Positions 44,327-57,400 of a stretch of DNA of 64,000 bases are shown one piece after another. The notes under the pieces are model-generated. The model ran no database searches. It was not told the DNA's origin and saw nothing but the letters and a program-made list of their open reading frames with translations. The DNA lies in NCBI RefSeq assembly GCF_014174305.1, contig NZ_JABEQH010000014.1, positions 43,185 to 107,184 on the forward strand. The letters are read 5' to 3'. Origin of the DNA: Gluconacetobacter johannae (GTDB lineage Bacteria > Pseudomonadota > Alphaproteobacteria > Acetobacterales > Acetobacteraceae). The position numbers and the translations under genes are program-made. How positions within the stretch are numbered: the stretch's first letter is position 1; every line of letters begins with the position of its first letter.

Positions 44327-45421
44327 ATGGGCGAAGGCAGCGGGCAATCCGGACGGCTGATGCTGCGTCGTCGCGCCTTGGTCGCCGGGGCGGGCGTGGG
44401 GGTGGCGGTGACGGCCGGCCTGGTGATCCGTAACCAGATCCGCCACCCGCCGAGCTACTACAAGGCCCAGCTGGACGGCCGGTTCCGCCGGCTGGTGCTG
44501 TCCTGGCCGACGTCCAACACGCTGGTCTTCGCGGTGGCGCGGGCGCGTTTCTTCGCGCGCTACAATCTGGACGTCGTGCCGGTCGAGGGCGCGCGCACCG
44601 GGCGCGGCACCATCGCCGACCTGCGCGGCGGCCGCTGCGTCGGCGCGGTCGCGCCGCTTCTGACGTGGCTGGACCTGTTCCGCGAGGGGGGCATCCAGGC
44701 GCGAATCGTCGCCGGCATACAGTCGGGGGCGTTCAGGCTGCTGTTGCGCCGGGGGGTGAAGGTCACGCGCCTGGACAATGTCGCGGGCTTGCGAATCGCC
44801 TTTACCGACCAGGATATGGCCGACCGGCTGTTCTTTTCGGTGATGATGCGGCGCAAGGGCATCGACCCCGAAAACGGGGTACGGTGGGTTGTCATATCGC
44901 CCGACCATGTCCTGGAGGCAGCCCGGGCGGGCGAAATCGACGCGGTGGCCGCGCACGACCCGCTGGCGTGGCAGCTTCTGCATGGGCCGGATTCGCCGTT
45001 TTCGGAACTGGCGAACAGCACGACCGGCCATTATGGCGAACGCACGAACCTCGCACTCGGCCTGTCGGACGCCTTCCTGCAATCCGACCCGGCGGCGGCG
45101 GTGGCGCTGGTGATGGCGTTGCGCGCGGCGTCGGGCTGGATCCGGTCGCAGCCGGACCAGGTGGCGAGCCTGCTGGCCGGGCAGATCGCCGGCATGGGGG
45201 CGGACGAGCTGCGTGCGATGCTGCGGCACGAGACGCTGGGCGTCAGCCCGGTCGGGGACGACCTGCGGGTGCAGGTGGCGCAATATGTCGATGAAATGAA
45301 GCTGCTGGGGCGGATGCCCGACACCGTGGGGTCGTCGGCCTATGCCCGCAAGATCTGTTTCAACGTCCTGCAGGCCGAGGCGCCGGGCCAGTACTGGTCG
45401 CTGCCGGTCGGGCCGACCTGA
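44327..45421 (+). CDS. Orphan NMT1/THI5-like ABC substrate-binding protein
   Basis: 364 aa. The N-terminus has a basic patch (LMLRRRALVAGAGVGVAVTAGL) that may be a Tat or Sec-type signal anchor. The mature part has the two-lobed NMT1/SsuA-like fold (LSWPTSNTLVFAVARARFFARYNLDVVPVEG, then DNVAGLRIAFTDQDMADRLFFSVMMRRKG). No permease or ATPase gene lies beside it, so the partner transporter is elsewhere, if it exists. Ligand unknown; nitrate, sulfonate or pyrimidine precursors are used by relatives. Confidence 0.7.
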   Translation: MGEGSGQSGRLMLRRRALVAGAGVGVAVTAGLVIRNQIRHPPSYYKAQLDGRFRRLVLSWPTSNTLVFAVARARFFARYNLDVVPVEGARTGRGTIADLRGGRCVGAVAPLLTWLDLFREGGIQARIVAGIQSGAFRLLLRRGVKVTRLDNVAGLRIAFTDQDMADRLFFSVMMRRKGIDPENGVRWVVISPDHVLEAARAGEIDAVAAHDPLAWQLLHGPDSPFSELANSTTGHYGERTNLALGLSDAFLQSDPAAAVALVMALRAASGWIRSQPDQVASLLAGQIAGMGADELRAMLRHETLGVSPVGDDLRVQVAQYVDEMKLLGRMPDTVGSSAYARKICFNVLQAEAPGQYWSLPVGPT

Positions 45422-45464
45422 CCTGCCTGTGTGGACGGGTCGGGATTTCGGCGCGCGGGTCTGG

Positions 45465-46070
45465 TCAGGCCCCCGCCAGATCGCCGGACCGTACGCGGTG
45501 GATGCCGTGTCCGCCCAATGTGCGCCAGGTGACGTCGGGCGTGGGCGCGATCCCGCGGCAGGCATCTTCGACCACGAACGTCTCGAAACCAAGGGCCTTT
45601 GCGTCGATGGCTGTGAAGGCCACGCAATAGTCCAGCGCCAGGCCGGCGACGAAGACGCGGCGTATTCCCAGGCCCGACAGCCAGTATTCCAGACCGGTGC
45701 GCGTGACGCGGTCGTTGTCGAGGAAGGCGGAATAGCTGTCGACGTCCGGCGCGCGGCCCTTGCGGACGATCAGCCCGATCCGCGTCTGGTCCAAATCCGC
45801 CGCCAGGTCCGCCCCGCGCGTGCCGGCGATGCAATGGTCCCGCCAGGTTCCGGCCGGGGCCGCGTTCGGGGGATGGGCGCTGGTAAAGGACGTGTGGCCG
45901 CGCGGATGCCAGTCCTGGCTGGCGGCCTGCTGGCCGAAAGGCAGGCGGGTCAGATGATTGATGATCGGAACGACCGCATCGCCGTCCGGCACCGCCAGCG
46001 GGCCGCGCGGCAGGAAATCGTTCTGCACGTCGACGATCAGAAGGGCGTCGTGACCGGTGATCTGGATCAT
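45465..46070 (-). CDS. pncA: Nicotinamidase
   Basis: 201 aa, deamidates nicotinamide to nicotinate in NAD salvage. Catalytic triad Asp14 (DVQNDF), Lys104 (VRKGR) and Cys149 (LALDYCV); metal site Asp53, His55, His59 (DWHPRGH). Start at 46070; an upstream in-frame ATG at 46169 would add a non-conserved basic extension. Confidence 0.93.
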   Translation of the reverse strand: MIQITGHDALLIVDVQNDFLPRGPLAVPDGDAVVPIINHLTRLPFGQQAASQDWHPRGHTSFTSAHPPNAAPAGTWRDHCIAGTRGADLAADLDQTRIGLIVRKGRAPDVDSYSAFLDNDRVTRTGLEYWLSGLGIRRVFVAGLALDYCVAFTAIDAKALGFETFVVEDACRGIAPTPDVTWRTLGGHGIHRVRSGDLAGA

Positions 46071-46567
46071 TGTCGGCCTCCGGCGGATTGCGATGATGGG
46101 ATAGGGATGGCACGGTTTTGTCCGCCCGGCTAGCGGCGGGCGGCGGCCCTGACCGACCTTGTGCTTCATGACGACATGCCGGACGAAAATTGCTGTCGCG
46201 TCCGCCTGTTCCTGTCGCTGCCGGGCTTTATTGCCATGCCCGGTATTCCCGATCCGGGTCTGGTTTGAAAAAGACGTTTATACTGTTCGCAGAGTCAAGA
46301 AGATGGACGCCGACGTATCGGTGGAATGACGGGATGCCGCAAGGTGCAGTGACGAGAAAATGGAGCGTCATGTTGAAACCGCGACATCGAAGATGTAAGA
46401 ATCTTTCCATGCTGTGACAGCAATTTCCACAGATCTGTCATCGCATGACCGCCAGCGCGCATGACAGCCATGAGAAACCGTTCCCCGGCCTCATGCGTCA
46501 ACGACGGGAGCCCTGGTCCTGTCCTTGTTGAGGACGGACGCACCAACCCTGTAGCGGAGACATTCCC
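46071..46567. promoter_or_regulatory. Gene-free region with repeats before the exported cupin gene
   Basis: About 500 bases without a credible gene. Close to the cupin start it contains the inverted repeat CTGTCAT (46435-46441) / ATGACAG (46461-46467), overlapped by a direct repeat GCATGACCGCCA (46443-46454) and GCATGACAGCCA (46459-46470). A hairpin with arms GTCCTGTCCT and AGGACGGAC occupies 46516-46539. GGAGA at 46556-46560 is the ribosome site of the next gene. Confidence 0.4.
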
Positions 46568-47020
46568 ATGCGCCTTCTGCCCACCCTTATTGCGACAGTA
46601 CTGCTCAGCAGCCCCGTTCTTGCCCATGCTGCCGGGCCGGAGTCACAGACGGCTTCGGGGCATGCCGACATTCTGGTCAAGAGCGATCATTCCTGGAACG
46701 GCGTCGCCTATCAGCATTATCCGACCACACCCCCGCAACTGACGGTGCTGCGCCTGACGATCCCGCCGCATACGGCGCTGCCGTGGCACGTTCATCCGTC
46801 TCCGAACGCGGGCTATGTCCTGGCAGGCCAGTTGACGATTCAGGATCGCGCGACGGGCAAGCAACAGACGTTCCATACCGGCGAGGCCTTCACCGAAAGC
46901 GTGAACGACCCCCATCGCGGCGTCTCGGGCGACGAACAGACCGTCGTGATCCTGACCTATTCCGGCACGAAGGGCATGCCGACCTCCGTGCCGCTCAAGG
47001 GAGAGAAATCGGAATATTGA
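46568..47020 (+). CDS. Exported cupin-domain protein
   Basis: 150 aa. A Sec signal peptide (MRLLPTLIATVLLSSPVLAHA) ends near Ala21-Ala22. The mature protein is a single cupin: motif 1 LPWHVHPSPNAGYVLAG with His74 and His76, motif 2 VNDPHRG with His116. The usual Glu ligand of motif 1 is missing. Probably a periplasmic metal-binding or enzymatic protein; reaction unknown. First of three genes in the same direction. Confidence 0.72.
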   Translation: MRLLPTLIATVLLSSPVLAHAAGPESQTASGHADILVKSDHSWNGVAYQHYPTTPPQLTVLRLTIPPHTALPWHVHPSPNAGYVLAGQLTIQDRATGKQQTFHTGEAFTESVNDPHRGVSGDEQTVVILTYSGTKGMPTSVPLKGEKSEY

Positions 47021-47207
47021 CGCCGGGACGCCGACGCCCGGATGGATGGTCCGAAAAAATTCTCGTTGTGGCCTGGGGATTCCTGCGGGCAGTCGAAAGG
47101 TCGCGGTTGCTGCGAGGGTGTGTGCCTGTCCGATGCGCGATCCTGTCCGGGTCGCAATCGGAACCACCATTCGTCCGGCTCGTTGTTTTGAGGCTGGGAG
47201 TGTGGAG

Positions 47208-47765
47208 ATGAAGATGGAAGGCTCAAACGATCGGTCCGGTCTGCCACGCGGCATAGACCATGTCGGGGTGACGGTTCCCGACATTGACGAAGCCATCCGG
47301 TTTCTTGAGCGGGCCTTCGGCGCTGTGCCGCTTTACCGCAACGTCACGCCCGATCATCCGCAGCAAGGGCCGGAGACTGAAAGGATTCTTGGCCTTGCCG
47401 CCGGGACTGTCGTGCGTGAGATGTGCATGGTGGCCCTGGGTACGGGGCCTTGCATCGAGCTTTTTGAAATGCACGGACCGGACCAGCGGTCCGCCGTGCG
47501 TCCGTGCGATTTCGGTGTTCAGCATTTTGCAGTCTATGTCGATGACATCGAGGCAGGCTGCAGGCGTTTCACCGAGGCCGGCGGCATGTTGCTGACCGGG
47601 CCGCAGAAGCAGCCTTCCCTCGAGGAAGGGCCGGGAAATTTTTTCTGTTATGGACAAACGCCATGGGGAATGATCGTCGAACTGCTGGCTACGCCCAGTC
47701 GCGAACGTTTCGATGCGGTATCGCCCGAGAAACGCTACCAGCCGCCGCCGCGGCAGGAAGGGTGA
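47208..47765 (+). CDS. VOC-family metalloenzyme (glyoxalase/epimerase-like)
   Basis: 185 aa with two beta-alpha-beta-beta-beta modules. A metal site of the VOC type is preserved: His18 (GIDHVGVTVPD), Glu84 (CIELFE), His106 (VQHFAVYVDD) and Glu158 (GMIVELLA), so it is likely active. The N-terminal motif recalls methylmalonyl-CoA epimerase and glyoxalase. No signal peptide, so cytosolic, unlike its two neighbours. Start at 47208 with GGGAG just upstream. Confidence 0.72.
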   Translation: MKMEGSNDRSGLPRGIDHVGVTVPDIDEAIRFLERAFGAVPLYRNVTPDHPQQGPETERILGLAAGTVVREMCMVALGTGPCIELFEMHGPDQRSAVRPCDFGVQHFAVYVDDIEAGCRRFTEAGGMLLTGPQKQPSLEEGPGNFFCYGQTPWGMIVELLATPSRERFDAVSPEKRYQPPPRQEG

Positions 47766-48280
47766 TACGGATTGCCGTTCTTGCCGGGCTCGTTTCCGCT
47801 GTCTGGACGATTGGACCCGCGCGCGCGCAGACCCCTCCGCCGCGCCCGACGATGTGGTACTGGCATAACTGGACGGATCATGCCGGCATCAGCCACATGA
47901 CGAAATGCCCGGTGCGTGACTTCGACCTCAAGACCATGTCGAAACCTGCCGGTCCCCAATGGCAGGACCGGATGCAGAACGATCATGGCCAGGTGATCTT
48001 TACCGTGCAGCCGGCGCACTGGAACGGCACATGGCATCCTGACCCGAAGGTGCAGTGGATTATTCCGCTCAGGGGTGCGTGGTATGTCACGGCCATGGAC
48101 GGCCACAAGGTCGTCATGGGGCCGGGAGACGTGTCTCTGGGTGAAGATCAGTTGAGCCGGAAGGACCGGCAGGGCCGCGTCGGGCACGATGCCGGAAATG
48201 TCGGTGACGGACCGGTGGAGTTGATGGTCGTTCAGACGGATGAAACGCCCACCGCCGATCGGCCCTGCCGGTTTAAATAG
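47762..48280 (+). CDS. Exported cupin-like protein
   Basis: 172 aa from the GTG at 47762, which overlaps the stop of the VOC gene (GTGA). This start gives a Sec signal peptide (IRIAVLAGLVSAVWTIGPARA, cleavage before Gln). An ATG at 47663 is possible but lies inside the VOC gene. The mature part has a cupin-like beta pattern (WHPDPKVQWIIPLRGAWYV, KVVMGPGDVSLGEDQ, GHDAGNVGDGPVELM) with only some canonical metal residues. Function unknown; the tight linkage suggests it acts with the VOC enzyme. Confidence 0.65.
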   Translation: MIRIAVLAGLVSAVWTIGPARAQTPPPRPTMWYWHNWTDHAGISHMTKCPVRDFDLKTMSKPAGPQWQDRMQNDHGQVIFTVQPAHWNGTWHPDPKVQWIIPLRGAWYVTAMDGHKVVMGPGDVSLGEDQLSRKDRQGRVGHDAGNVGDGPVELMVVQTDETPTADRPCRFK

Positions 48281-48298
48281 ACAGGGGGGCTTCGACCC

Positions 48299-49645
48299 TT
48301 ACGGCGCGTCGGCGTCCGGGCGGCGGGGGCGGCGGGTGACCAGGAGCTGGTTGATGCGGAAGCCTTCGACATCCACGACCTCGAACAGGAAATGCGCGGC
48401 TTCGACGCGGTCGGCCTTGCGGGCCATGCGGCGCAGGCGGTGCATGACGAAACCGCCGATGGTATCGAAATTATGGCCGTCGGCCAGGGCGGCGATGCCC
48501 AGTTCGCGGGTCACGTCGCCGATCGGCGCGGCGCCGTCGATCAGCCAGGAATTTTCGTCCCGGCGGACGATCGCCTGTTCCTCGAACGGGTTGGCCAGCC
48601 CGTCCATCAGCGCGCCCATGATGTCCTTGAAGGTAATCAGCCCGACGACCAGCCCGTACTCGTTGACGATCAGGGCGAAGCCCGCGCCATGGGTGTCGAA
48701 CTGCGCCAGCGTGTCCCACAGGTTGAGCGTATCGGGCAGCGACAGCACGTCGCGGCGCATCCGGTAGATCTGGCCCGACGCCGGCAGGCTGGTGCCGGCG
48801 GGTTCGGTCACCGGTCCGTCCTCGACCACCGCCGCCAGCACGTCCTCGGCGCGGATCGAGCCGATGACATTGTCCAGCCCGCCGTCGCACAGTGGATAGC
48901 GCGAATAGGGGCGCACGCGGACCTTGTCGCGCTGGATTTCGGCGCTTTCCTGCACGTCGAGGAACACGATCTCGTCTCGCGGGGTCATCGCCGAGGTGAC
49001 CGAGCGGTCCTGCAGGCCCAGCACGTTCTGGATCATCTGGTGTTCCTGCTCCAGCAGGATGCCCGAGGCCGTGCCGGCCGCCAGGATCGCGCGCAGGTCC
49101 TCGGGGGTGACGGGATCGACGGCCGACGAGGCCGGGATCTTCAGCGCGCGCAGGATGACGTCCGAGATCCTGGAGAAGATCCAGACGGCGGGATAGAGCA
49201 CCCGCAGCGCCAGCGCGGGGAACCAGCCGATGGCCAGGGCCACGCGATCCGGCGCGTTCATTGCGATCCGCTTGGGCAGCAGGTCGGCGAACAGCACGAA
49301 CAGGCCCGTCACCACCAGGAACGAGACGGTGGAGGCGACATGCCCGGCCAGCGCGTCCTCGAGGCCGAACGATTTCAGGATCTGCCCCAGCGGCGGTGTA
49401 ATCAGTTCGCTGCTGATGACGCCGCCCAGCACGCCGACCGCGTTCAGGCAGATTTGCAGGACCGTCATCACCTGGCCGCTGTTGCGGCGCAGGCGCAGGA
49501 AATTGACCGCGCGGGTATCGCCGGCCTCGGCGCGGGTGCGTAACCGCACCTCGCGCGCTGCCGCGAACGAGATTTCGGACAGCGAGATCAGGATGCTGAC
49601 GGCAATCAGCAGGACGATGGCGACCAGTCCGCCCAGCAGGATCAT
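48299..49645 (-). CDS. CNNM/CorC (HlyC-type) transporter-associated membrane protein
   Basis: 448 aa. N-terminal CNNM/DUF21 domain with several helices (about residues 1-180), then a CBS pair (ITPRDEIVFLDVQES-like first repeat; DTLAQFDTHGAGFALIVNEYG) and a C-terminal CorC/HlyC transporter-associated domain (NFDTIGGFVMHRL...VEGFRINQLLVTRR). Relatives are linked to Mg or Na-coupled divalent cation efflux; the gene is sometimes called hemolysin-like. It sits between the cupin cassette and ligA. Confidence 0.85.
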   Translation of the reverse strand: MILLGGLVAIVLLIAVSILISLSEISFAAAREVRLRTRAEAGDTRAVNFLRLRRNSGQVMTVLQICLNAVGVLGGVISSELITPPLGQILKSFGLEDALAGHVASTVSFLVVTGLFVLFADLLPKRIAMNAPDRVALAIGWFPALALRVLYPAVWIFSRISDVILRALKIPASSAVDPVTPEDLRAILAAGTASGILLEQEHQMIQNVLGLQDRSVTSAMTPRDEIVFLDVQESAEIQRDKVRVRPYSRYPLCDGGLDNVIGSIRAEDVLAAVVEDGPVTEPAGTSLPASGQIYRMRRDVLSLPDTLNLWDTLAQFDTHGAGFALIVNEYGLVVGLITFKDIMGALMDGLANPFEEQAIVRRDENSWLIDGAAPIGDVTRELGIAALADGHNFDTIGGFVMHRLRRMARKADRVEAAHFLFEVVDVEGFRINQLLVTRRPRRPDADAP

Positions 49646-49808
49646 GACCGTGCCCCCGGGATTGTGCCCTGCCGCCTGGCGGACGGGGGAACGGACCGGT
49701 GTGGAAGGGGAGGGCGGGTGGTCCTGGCGACGGAATATGGCATGCGACGTGCAGCGTAGCGCATCTTTCGGGCCTGCCGCCAGTCGGTGCGGAGGGTGTG
49801 GGGGTCTG

Positions 49809-53655
<3,847 letters not shown>

Positions 53656-53695
53656 GGGAAAGGCGCGCGCGGGAGGGGGCGGGGCCGCACGCGGG

Positions 53696-54598
53696 TCAGA
53701 AGACCGCGTGCCACGCGCGCGAGAAGAAGCCGCGCCGCGCCGGCGTGCCGTCCGCGTGCTGGGACGAGGCCGGGGCCGGCATGTTGGCGCCCAGCAGATG
53801 TTCGCTACGCAGCATGTTGTAGCTGTAGCGGTACCATTTGCTGCCCGGATAGTTGAAGGACAGCACCGACGCCGAGCGGCGCGCCTGGTCGGTCAGGCCC
53901 AGATCCAGATAGACCTCGACCAGCCGTTCGAGGGCCTCGGGGACATGGTTCGTGGTCTGGAAATCCTGGATCACGCGCTGGTAGCGATTGACCGCGGCCT
54001 CGTAATTGCGCTGCTGCTGGTAGAAGCGGCCGACCAGCATTTCCTTGCCGGCCAGATGGTCGCGGCAGAGATCGACCTTGAGCTGCGCGTCGCGGGCGTA
54101 GGGCGATTGCGGGAAGCGGGTGATGACCTCCTCCAGCGCGTTCATGGCCTCGATGGTGCCCTGCTGGTCGCGCTGCACGTCGGCCACCTGTTCGTAATAG
54201 CACAGGGCGCGAAGGTAGAAGGCGTAGGCGGCGTCGGGGCTGGTGGGATGCAGTTCCAGGAAGCGGTCCAGCTGCTGCACCGCATCGGGATATTTATCCT
54301 GCAGATAGTTGGCGTAGCCTTCCATCAGCTGCGCGTTGGCCGTGTAGCCCGAATAGGGATAATTCTGTTGCAGCACCTCGAACTCGGCCGAGGCGAGCGC
54401 GTAACGCTGGCTACGCAGCGCGTCGATGCCGTTATTGTAGAGCGTATCGGCCGACGCCACCCGCGACACCATGTCCTCGGCCGATTTCTTGCCGCCGCAG
54501 GCCGCAAGCAGCAGCACGACGGAAAGTGAGGCGAATCGGAGCGCATTGCGGCCCGTCGGACGGTCAGCGAAGGGGAATCGAAATCTGCACAATGACAT
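53696..54598 (-). CDS. bamD: Outer-membrane assembly lipoprotein BamD
   Basis: 300 aa, part of the BAM complex that inserts beta-barrel proteins into the outer membrane. Lipobox LLAACGG near residue 34 gives an acylated periplasmic protein. The mature part shows TPR-like repeats (ASAEFEVLQQNYPYSGYTANAQLMEGYANYLQ, DAVQQLDRFLELHPTSPDA). A 97-nt gap separates it from lpxC. Confidence 0.92.
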   Translation of the reverse strand: MSLCRFRFPFADRPTGRNALRFASLSVVLLLAACGGKKSAEDMVSRVASADTLYNNGIDALRSQRYALASAEFEVLQQNYPYSGYTANAQLMEGYANYLQDKYPDAVQQLDRFLELHPTSPDAAYAFYLRALCYYEQVADVQRDQQGTIEAMNALEEVITRFPQSPYARDAQLKVDLCRDHLAGKEMLVGRFYQQQRNYEAAVNRYQRVIQDFQTTNHVPEALERLVEVYLDLGLTDQARRSASVLSFNYPGSKWYRYSYNMLRSEHLLGANMPAPASSQHADGTPARRGFFSRAWHAVF

Positions 54599-54694
54599 GC
54601 CGGCTCTTCCAGTTCGGTCTGCCTTATATCATGCGGCGGGCCGGGGTGAAGGCCGTGTCGTCGTTTTCGTGGCCGGCGGAGTCGAATTTGCCTG

Positions 54695-55708
54695 TCATGC
54701 CGCCACGCGCAGGGCCTGCGCCTGGGGGGAGCGGCCGCGGACGCGCCACGCGCCGCGATCGGCGAACAGCGTACGCAGCAGCCGGTTGTTCAGGGCGTGG
54801 CCGGATTTGTGGCCCGCGAACACGCCGGTGAGGACGCCCCCGGCCAGGTACAGGTCGCCGACCGCGTCGATCATCTTGTGACGGACGAATTCGTCGGGGC
54901 GGCGCAGGCCGCACGGGTTGAGGACGGTGTCGCCGTCCACCACGATGGCATTGTCCAGCGACCCGCCGCGCGCCAGGCCCGCGGCGTGCAGCGCCTCGAT
55001 TTCCTGGCGCAGGGTGAAGGTCCGGCAATTTGCGATGTCCCGCCGGAAGACCTGCCGGTCGAAGCGCATGGCGAAGGTCTGCGCGCCGATCGCGGAAGCG
55101 GAAAAATCGATCGTCATCGTCATCGACAGTCCGGCCTCGCGCCCCGGGCGGAGCTCGGCGAAGGCGTCGCCGTCGGCGACGCGGACCGGGCGCAGGATCT
55201 CGATGACCGTGCGGGGGGCCGTCTGCTCCACATGCCCCGCGCAGTCGAGCAGGAAGACGAAATCGGCGGCCGATCCGTCGAAGACCGGAACCTCCGGCCC
55301 GTCGACATCGACATAGGCATTGTCGATGCCGTCCGCCGACAGGGCGGACATCAGATGTTCGATCGTCGCGACCCGCAGGGCGGGGTCGTGCGGATCGGCG
55401 ATGACGGTGCTGAGGCGGGTGTCGGCGACGTGGTCGAAGCGGGCCGGAATGGCCCGCCCGTCCATGTCGGTGCGGCGGAAGACGATGCCGGTATGCTCCG
55501 GCGCCGGATGCAGGGCCAGGGCGATCCGCCGCCCGGTGTGCAGCCCGGTTCCGACGCAGGAAATGGACTGGCGCAGCGTCTGCTGGCGCGCCGTGCGGGG
55601 CAGGGGGCGGCTGGCGCCGTCCCGGCCCGGAAGGTCGGCCGCGATGCCGTCCGGGGGCGTCGGGCCGTGGTTGGGGAGCGTCACCGAGGTTGCCAGCATA
55701 CCGTCCAT
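54695..55708 (-). CDS. lpxC: UDP-3-O-acyl-N-acetylglucosamine deacetylase
   Basis: 337 aa, committed zinc-dependent step of lipid A synthesis. Zinc ligands are in ATIEHLMSAL and in HKMIDAVGDLYLAG; the catalytic His is in GHKSGHALNNRL. The N-terminus has an extra 40-residue leader before TLRQSISCVGTGLHTG. It follows ftsZ with 177 bases between the ftsZ stop and the lpxC start, which likely carry the lpxC promoter. Confidence 0.94.
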   Translation of the reverse strand: MDGMLATSVTLPNHGPTPPDGIAADLPGRDGASRPLPRTARQQTLRQSISCVGTGLHTGRRIALALHPAPEHTGIVFRRTDMDGRAIPARFDHVADTRLSTVIADPHDPALRVATIEHLMSALSADGIDNAYVDVDGPEVPVFDGSAADFVFLLDCAGHVEQTAPRTVIEILRPVRVADGDAFAELRPGREAGLSMTMTIDFSASAIGAQTFAMRFDRQVFRRDIANCRTFTLRQEIEALHAAGLARGGSLDNAIVVDGDTVLNPCGLRRPDEFVRHKMIDAVGDLYLAGGVLTGVFAGHKSGHALNNRLLRTLFADRGAWRVRGRSPQAQALRVAA

Positions 55709-55885
55709 CTGCGTCCCCTGCGTTGATTATTCTTTAGTCGTTACAGGAACGACAGTTTGATCTCTAACGGGAACGGCGGTCTGCGGCCAGTCAATCATTA
55801 TTGCCGTCTGTTACGGCGTAACATACTGATAAAGAACGAGATAAACCCGCAATGCCCAGGGCGGGCACCGCGGGTGCGAAGGGGG

Positions 55886-57322
55886 TTACGGCTGGCGGCG
55901 CAGGAAGGCCGGAATGTCCAGCCCGACCTCGTCGGCGGTGGCCTGCCGCACGGCGGGGGCGGGTTCATGCTCCGGCAGGGCGGGCTCGGCGCGCTGGGTC
56001 TCCGGCGCCGGGGGGCCGCCCCGGCGCAGCACGCCGGTGACGATGTTGAACAGGCTGTTGCCGCGTGGCGGCGCGGGGTGCGTGTCGTCGGGACGCGGCG
56101 CCTCGGAAAACAGGGGCGAACGCGGCGACGGGCGGGCGCCGTGCTGCGCCACCTGGGGCGGCACCGAATGGGGCGAAGGCGCGCCCACCGGGGCTGCGTT
56201 GACGAAGTTCGGCGTCTGGTGGCGCGGCGGGGCCTGCATCCCGGCCGGGGGGGGCTCGGCCGAGGGGGCCGTGGCGGCGTCGTGGGCCGGGGCGGTCTGC
56301 GCCGCGTCGGGCGCGGCCTCGGGGTGGATCGGTTCGGCCGTGCGGATCGGCGGGGTGTCGATGCCGGTGGCGACGACCGAGACCCGGATGCTGCCGTTCA
56401 GCGAGGGGTCGATCGCCGAGCCGAAGATGATGTTGGCGTCGTCGGCGACTTCCTCGCGGATGCGGTTGGCCGCCTGATCGACCTCGTACAGCGTCAGGTC
56501 CTCGCCGCCGGTGATGTTAATCAGCAGGCCGCGCGCGCCGGCCATCGAGGTGTCTTCCAGCAGCGGGTTGGAAATGGCGTCCTCGGCGGCGGAAATGGCG
56601 CGATTTTCGCCCTCGGCCTCGCCGGTGCCCATCATCGCCTTGCCCATTTCGGCCATCACGGTCCGGATGTCGGCGAAATCGAGATTGACCAGGCCGGGCG
56701 CCATCATCAGGTCGGTCACGCCGCGCACGCCCATGTACAGGACGTTGTCGGCCATCTTGAACGCGTCCTTCCAGCTGGTGCGCTCGTTGGCCAGGCGGAA
56801 GAGGTTCTGGTTGGGGATGACGATCAGCGTATCGACATACTGCTGCAGTTCCGCGATGCCGCTGTCGGCGGATTTGGAACGGCGCACGCCCTCGAAGGTG
56901 AAGGGCTTGGTGACGACGCCCACCGTCAGGATGCCGCGTTCGCGCGCCATGCGTGCGATCACCGGGGCCGCCCCGGTGCCCGTGCCGCCGCCCATGCCGG
57001 CGGTGATGAACACCATGTGCGCCCCGTCGAGATGCCGGGCAAGCTCGTCCGCCGCCTCCTCGGCCGCCGCGCGCCCGATTTCGGGCTTCGCCCCCGCGCC
57101 CAGGCCCTGCGTCAGGTGCGGGCCGAGCTGAATCCGGCGATCGGCCCTGCTGTGGGACAATTGCTGCGCGTCGGTGTTCGCCACCACGAATTCCACACCC
57201 TGCAACTGGGACTGGATCATGTTGTCGACCGCATTCGTGCCGCCCCCACCGACGCCGATCACGGTGATCCGCGGCGTGAAGTCGGAATGATTCTGCTGCG
57301 GGATGGAGAGGTTGAGGGTCAT
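55886..57322 (-). CDS. ftsZ: Cell division protein FtsZ
   Basis: 478 aa tubulin-like GTPase forming the division ring. GTP site: [12 protein letters not shown] and [14 protein letters not shown]7 loop [11 protein letters not shown]. The globular core ends near residue 320 and is followed by a Pro/Ala-rich linker of about 130 residues and the conserved C-terminal tip [11 protein letters not shown] that binds FtsA. GGGAG lies 6 nt before the start. Confidence 0.97.
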   Translation of the reverse strand: MTLNLSIPQQNHSDFTPRITVIGVGGGGTNAVDNMIQSQLQGVEFVVANTDAQQLSHSRADRRIQLGPHLTQGLGAGAKPEIGRAAAEEAADELARHLDGAHMVFITAGMGGGTGTGAAPVIARMARERGILTVGVVTKPFTFEGVRRSKSADSGIAELQQYVDTLIVIPNQNLFRLANERTSWKDAFKMADNVLYMGVRGVTDLMMAPGLVNLDFADIRTVMAEMGKAMMGTGEAEGENRAISAAEDAISNPLLEDTSMAGARGLLINITGGEDLTLYEVDQAANRIREEVADDANIIFGSAIDPSLNGSIRVSVVATGIDTPPIRTAEPIHPEAAPDAAQTAPAHDAATAPSAEPPPAGMQAPPRHQTPNFVNAAPVGAPSPHSVPPQVAQHGARPSPRSPLFSEAPRPDDTHPAPPRGNSLFNIVTGVLRRGGPPAPETQRAEPALPEHEPAPAVRQATADEVGLDIPAFLRRQP

Positions 57323-57400
57323 GGGCGTCTCCCGGGACGAGGTCGTAAGAGTACGGTTACCGATTCGCGCGCTTTTAGGGCAACAGTCTGAAGGATTCCA

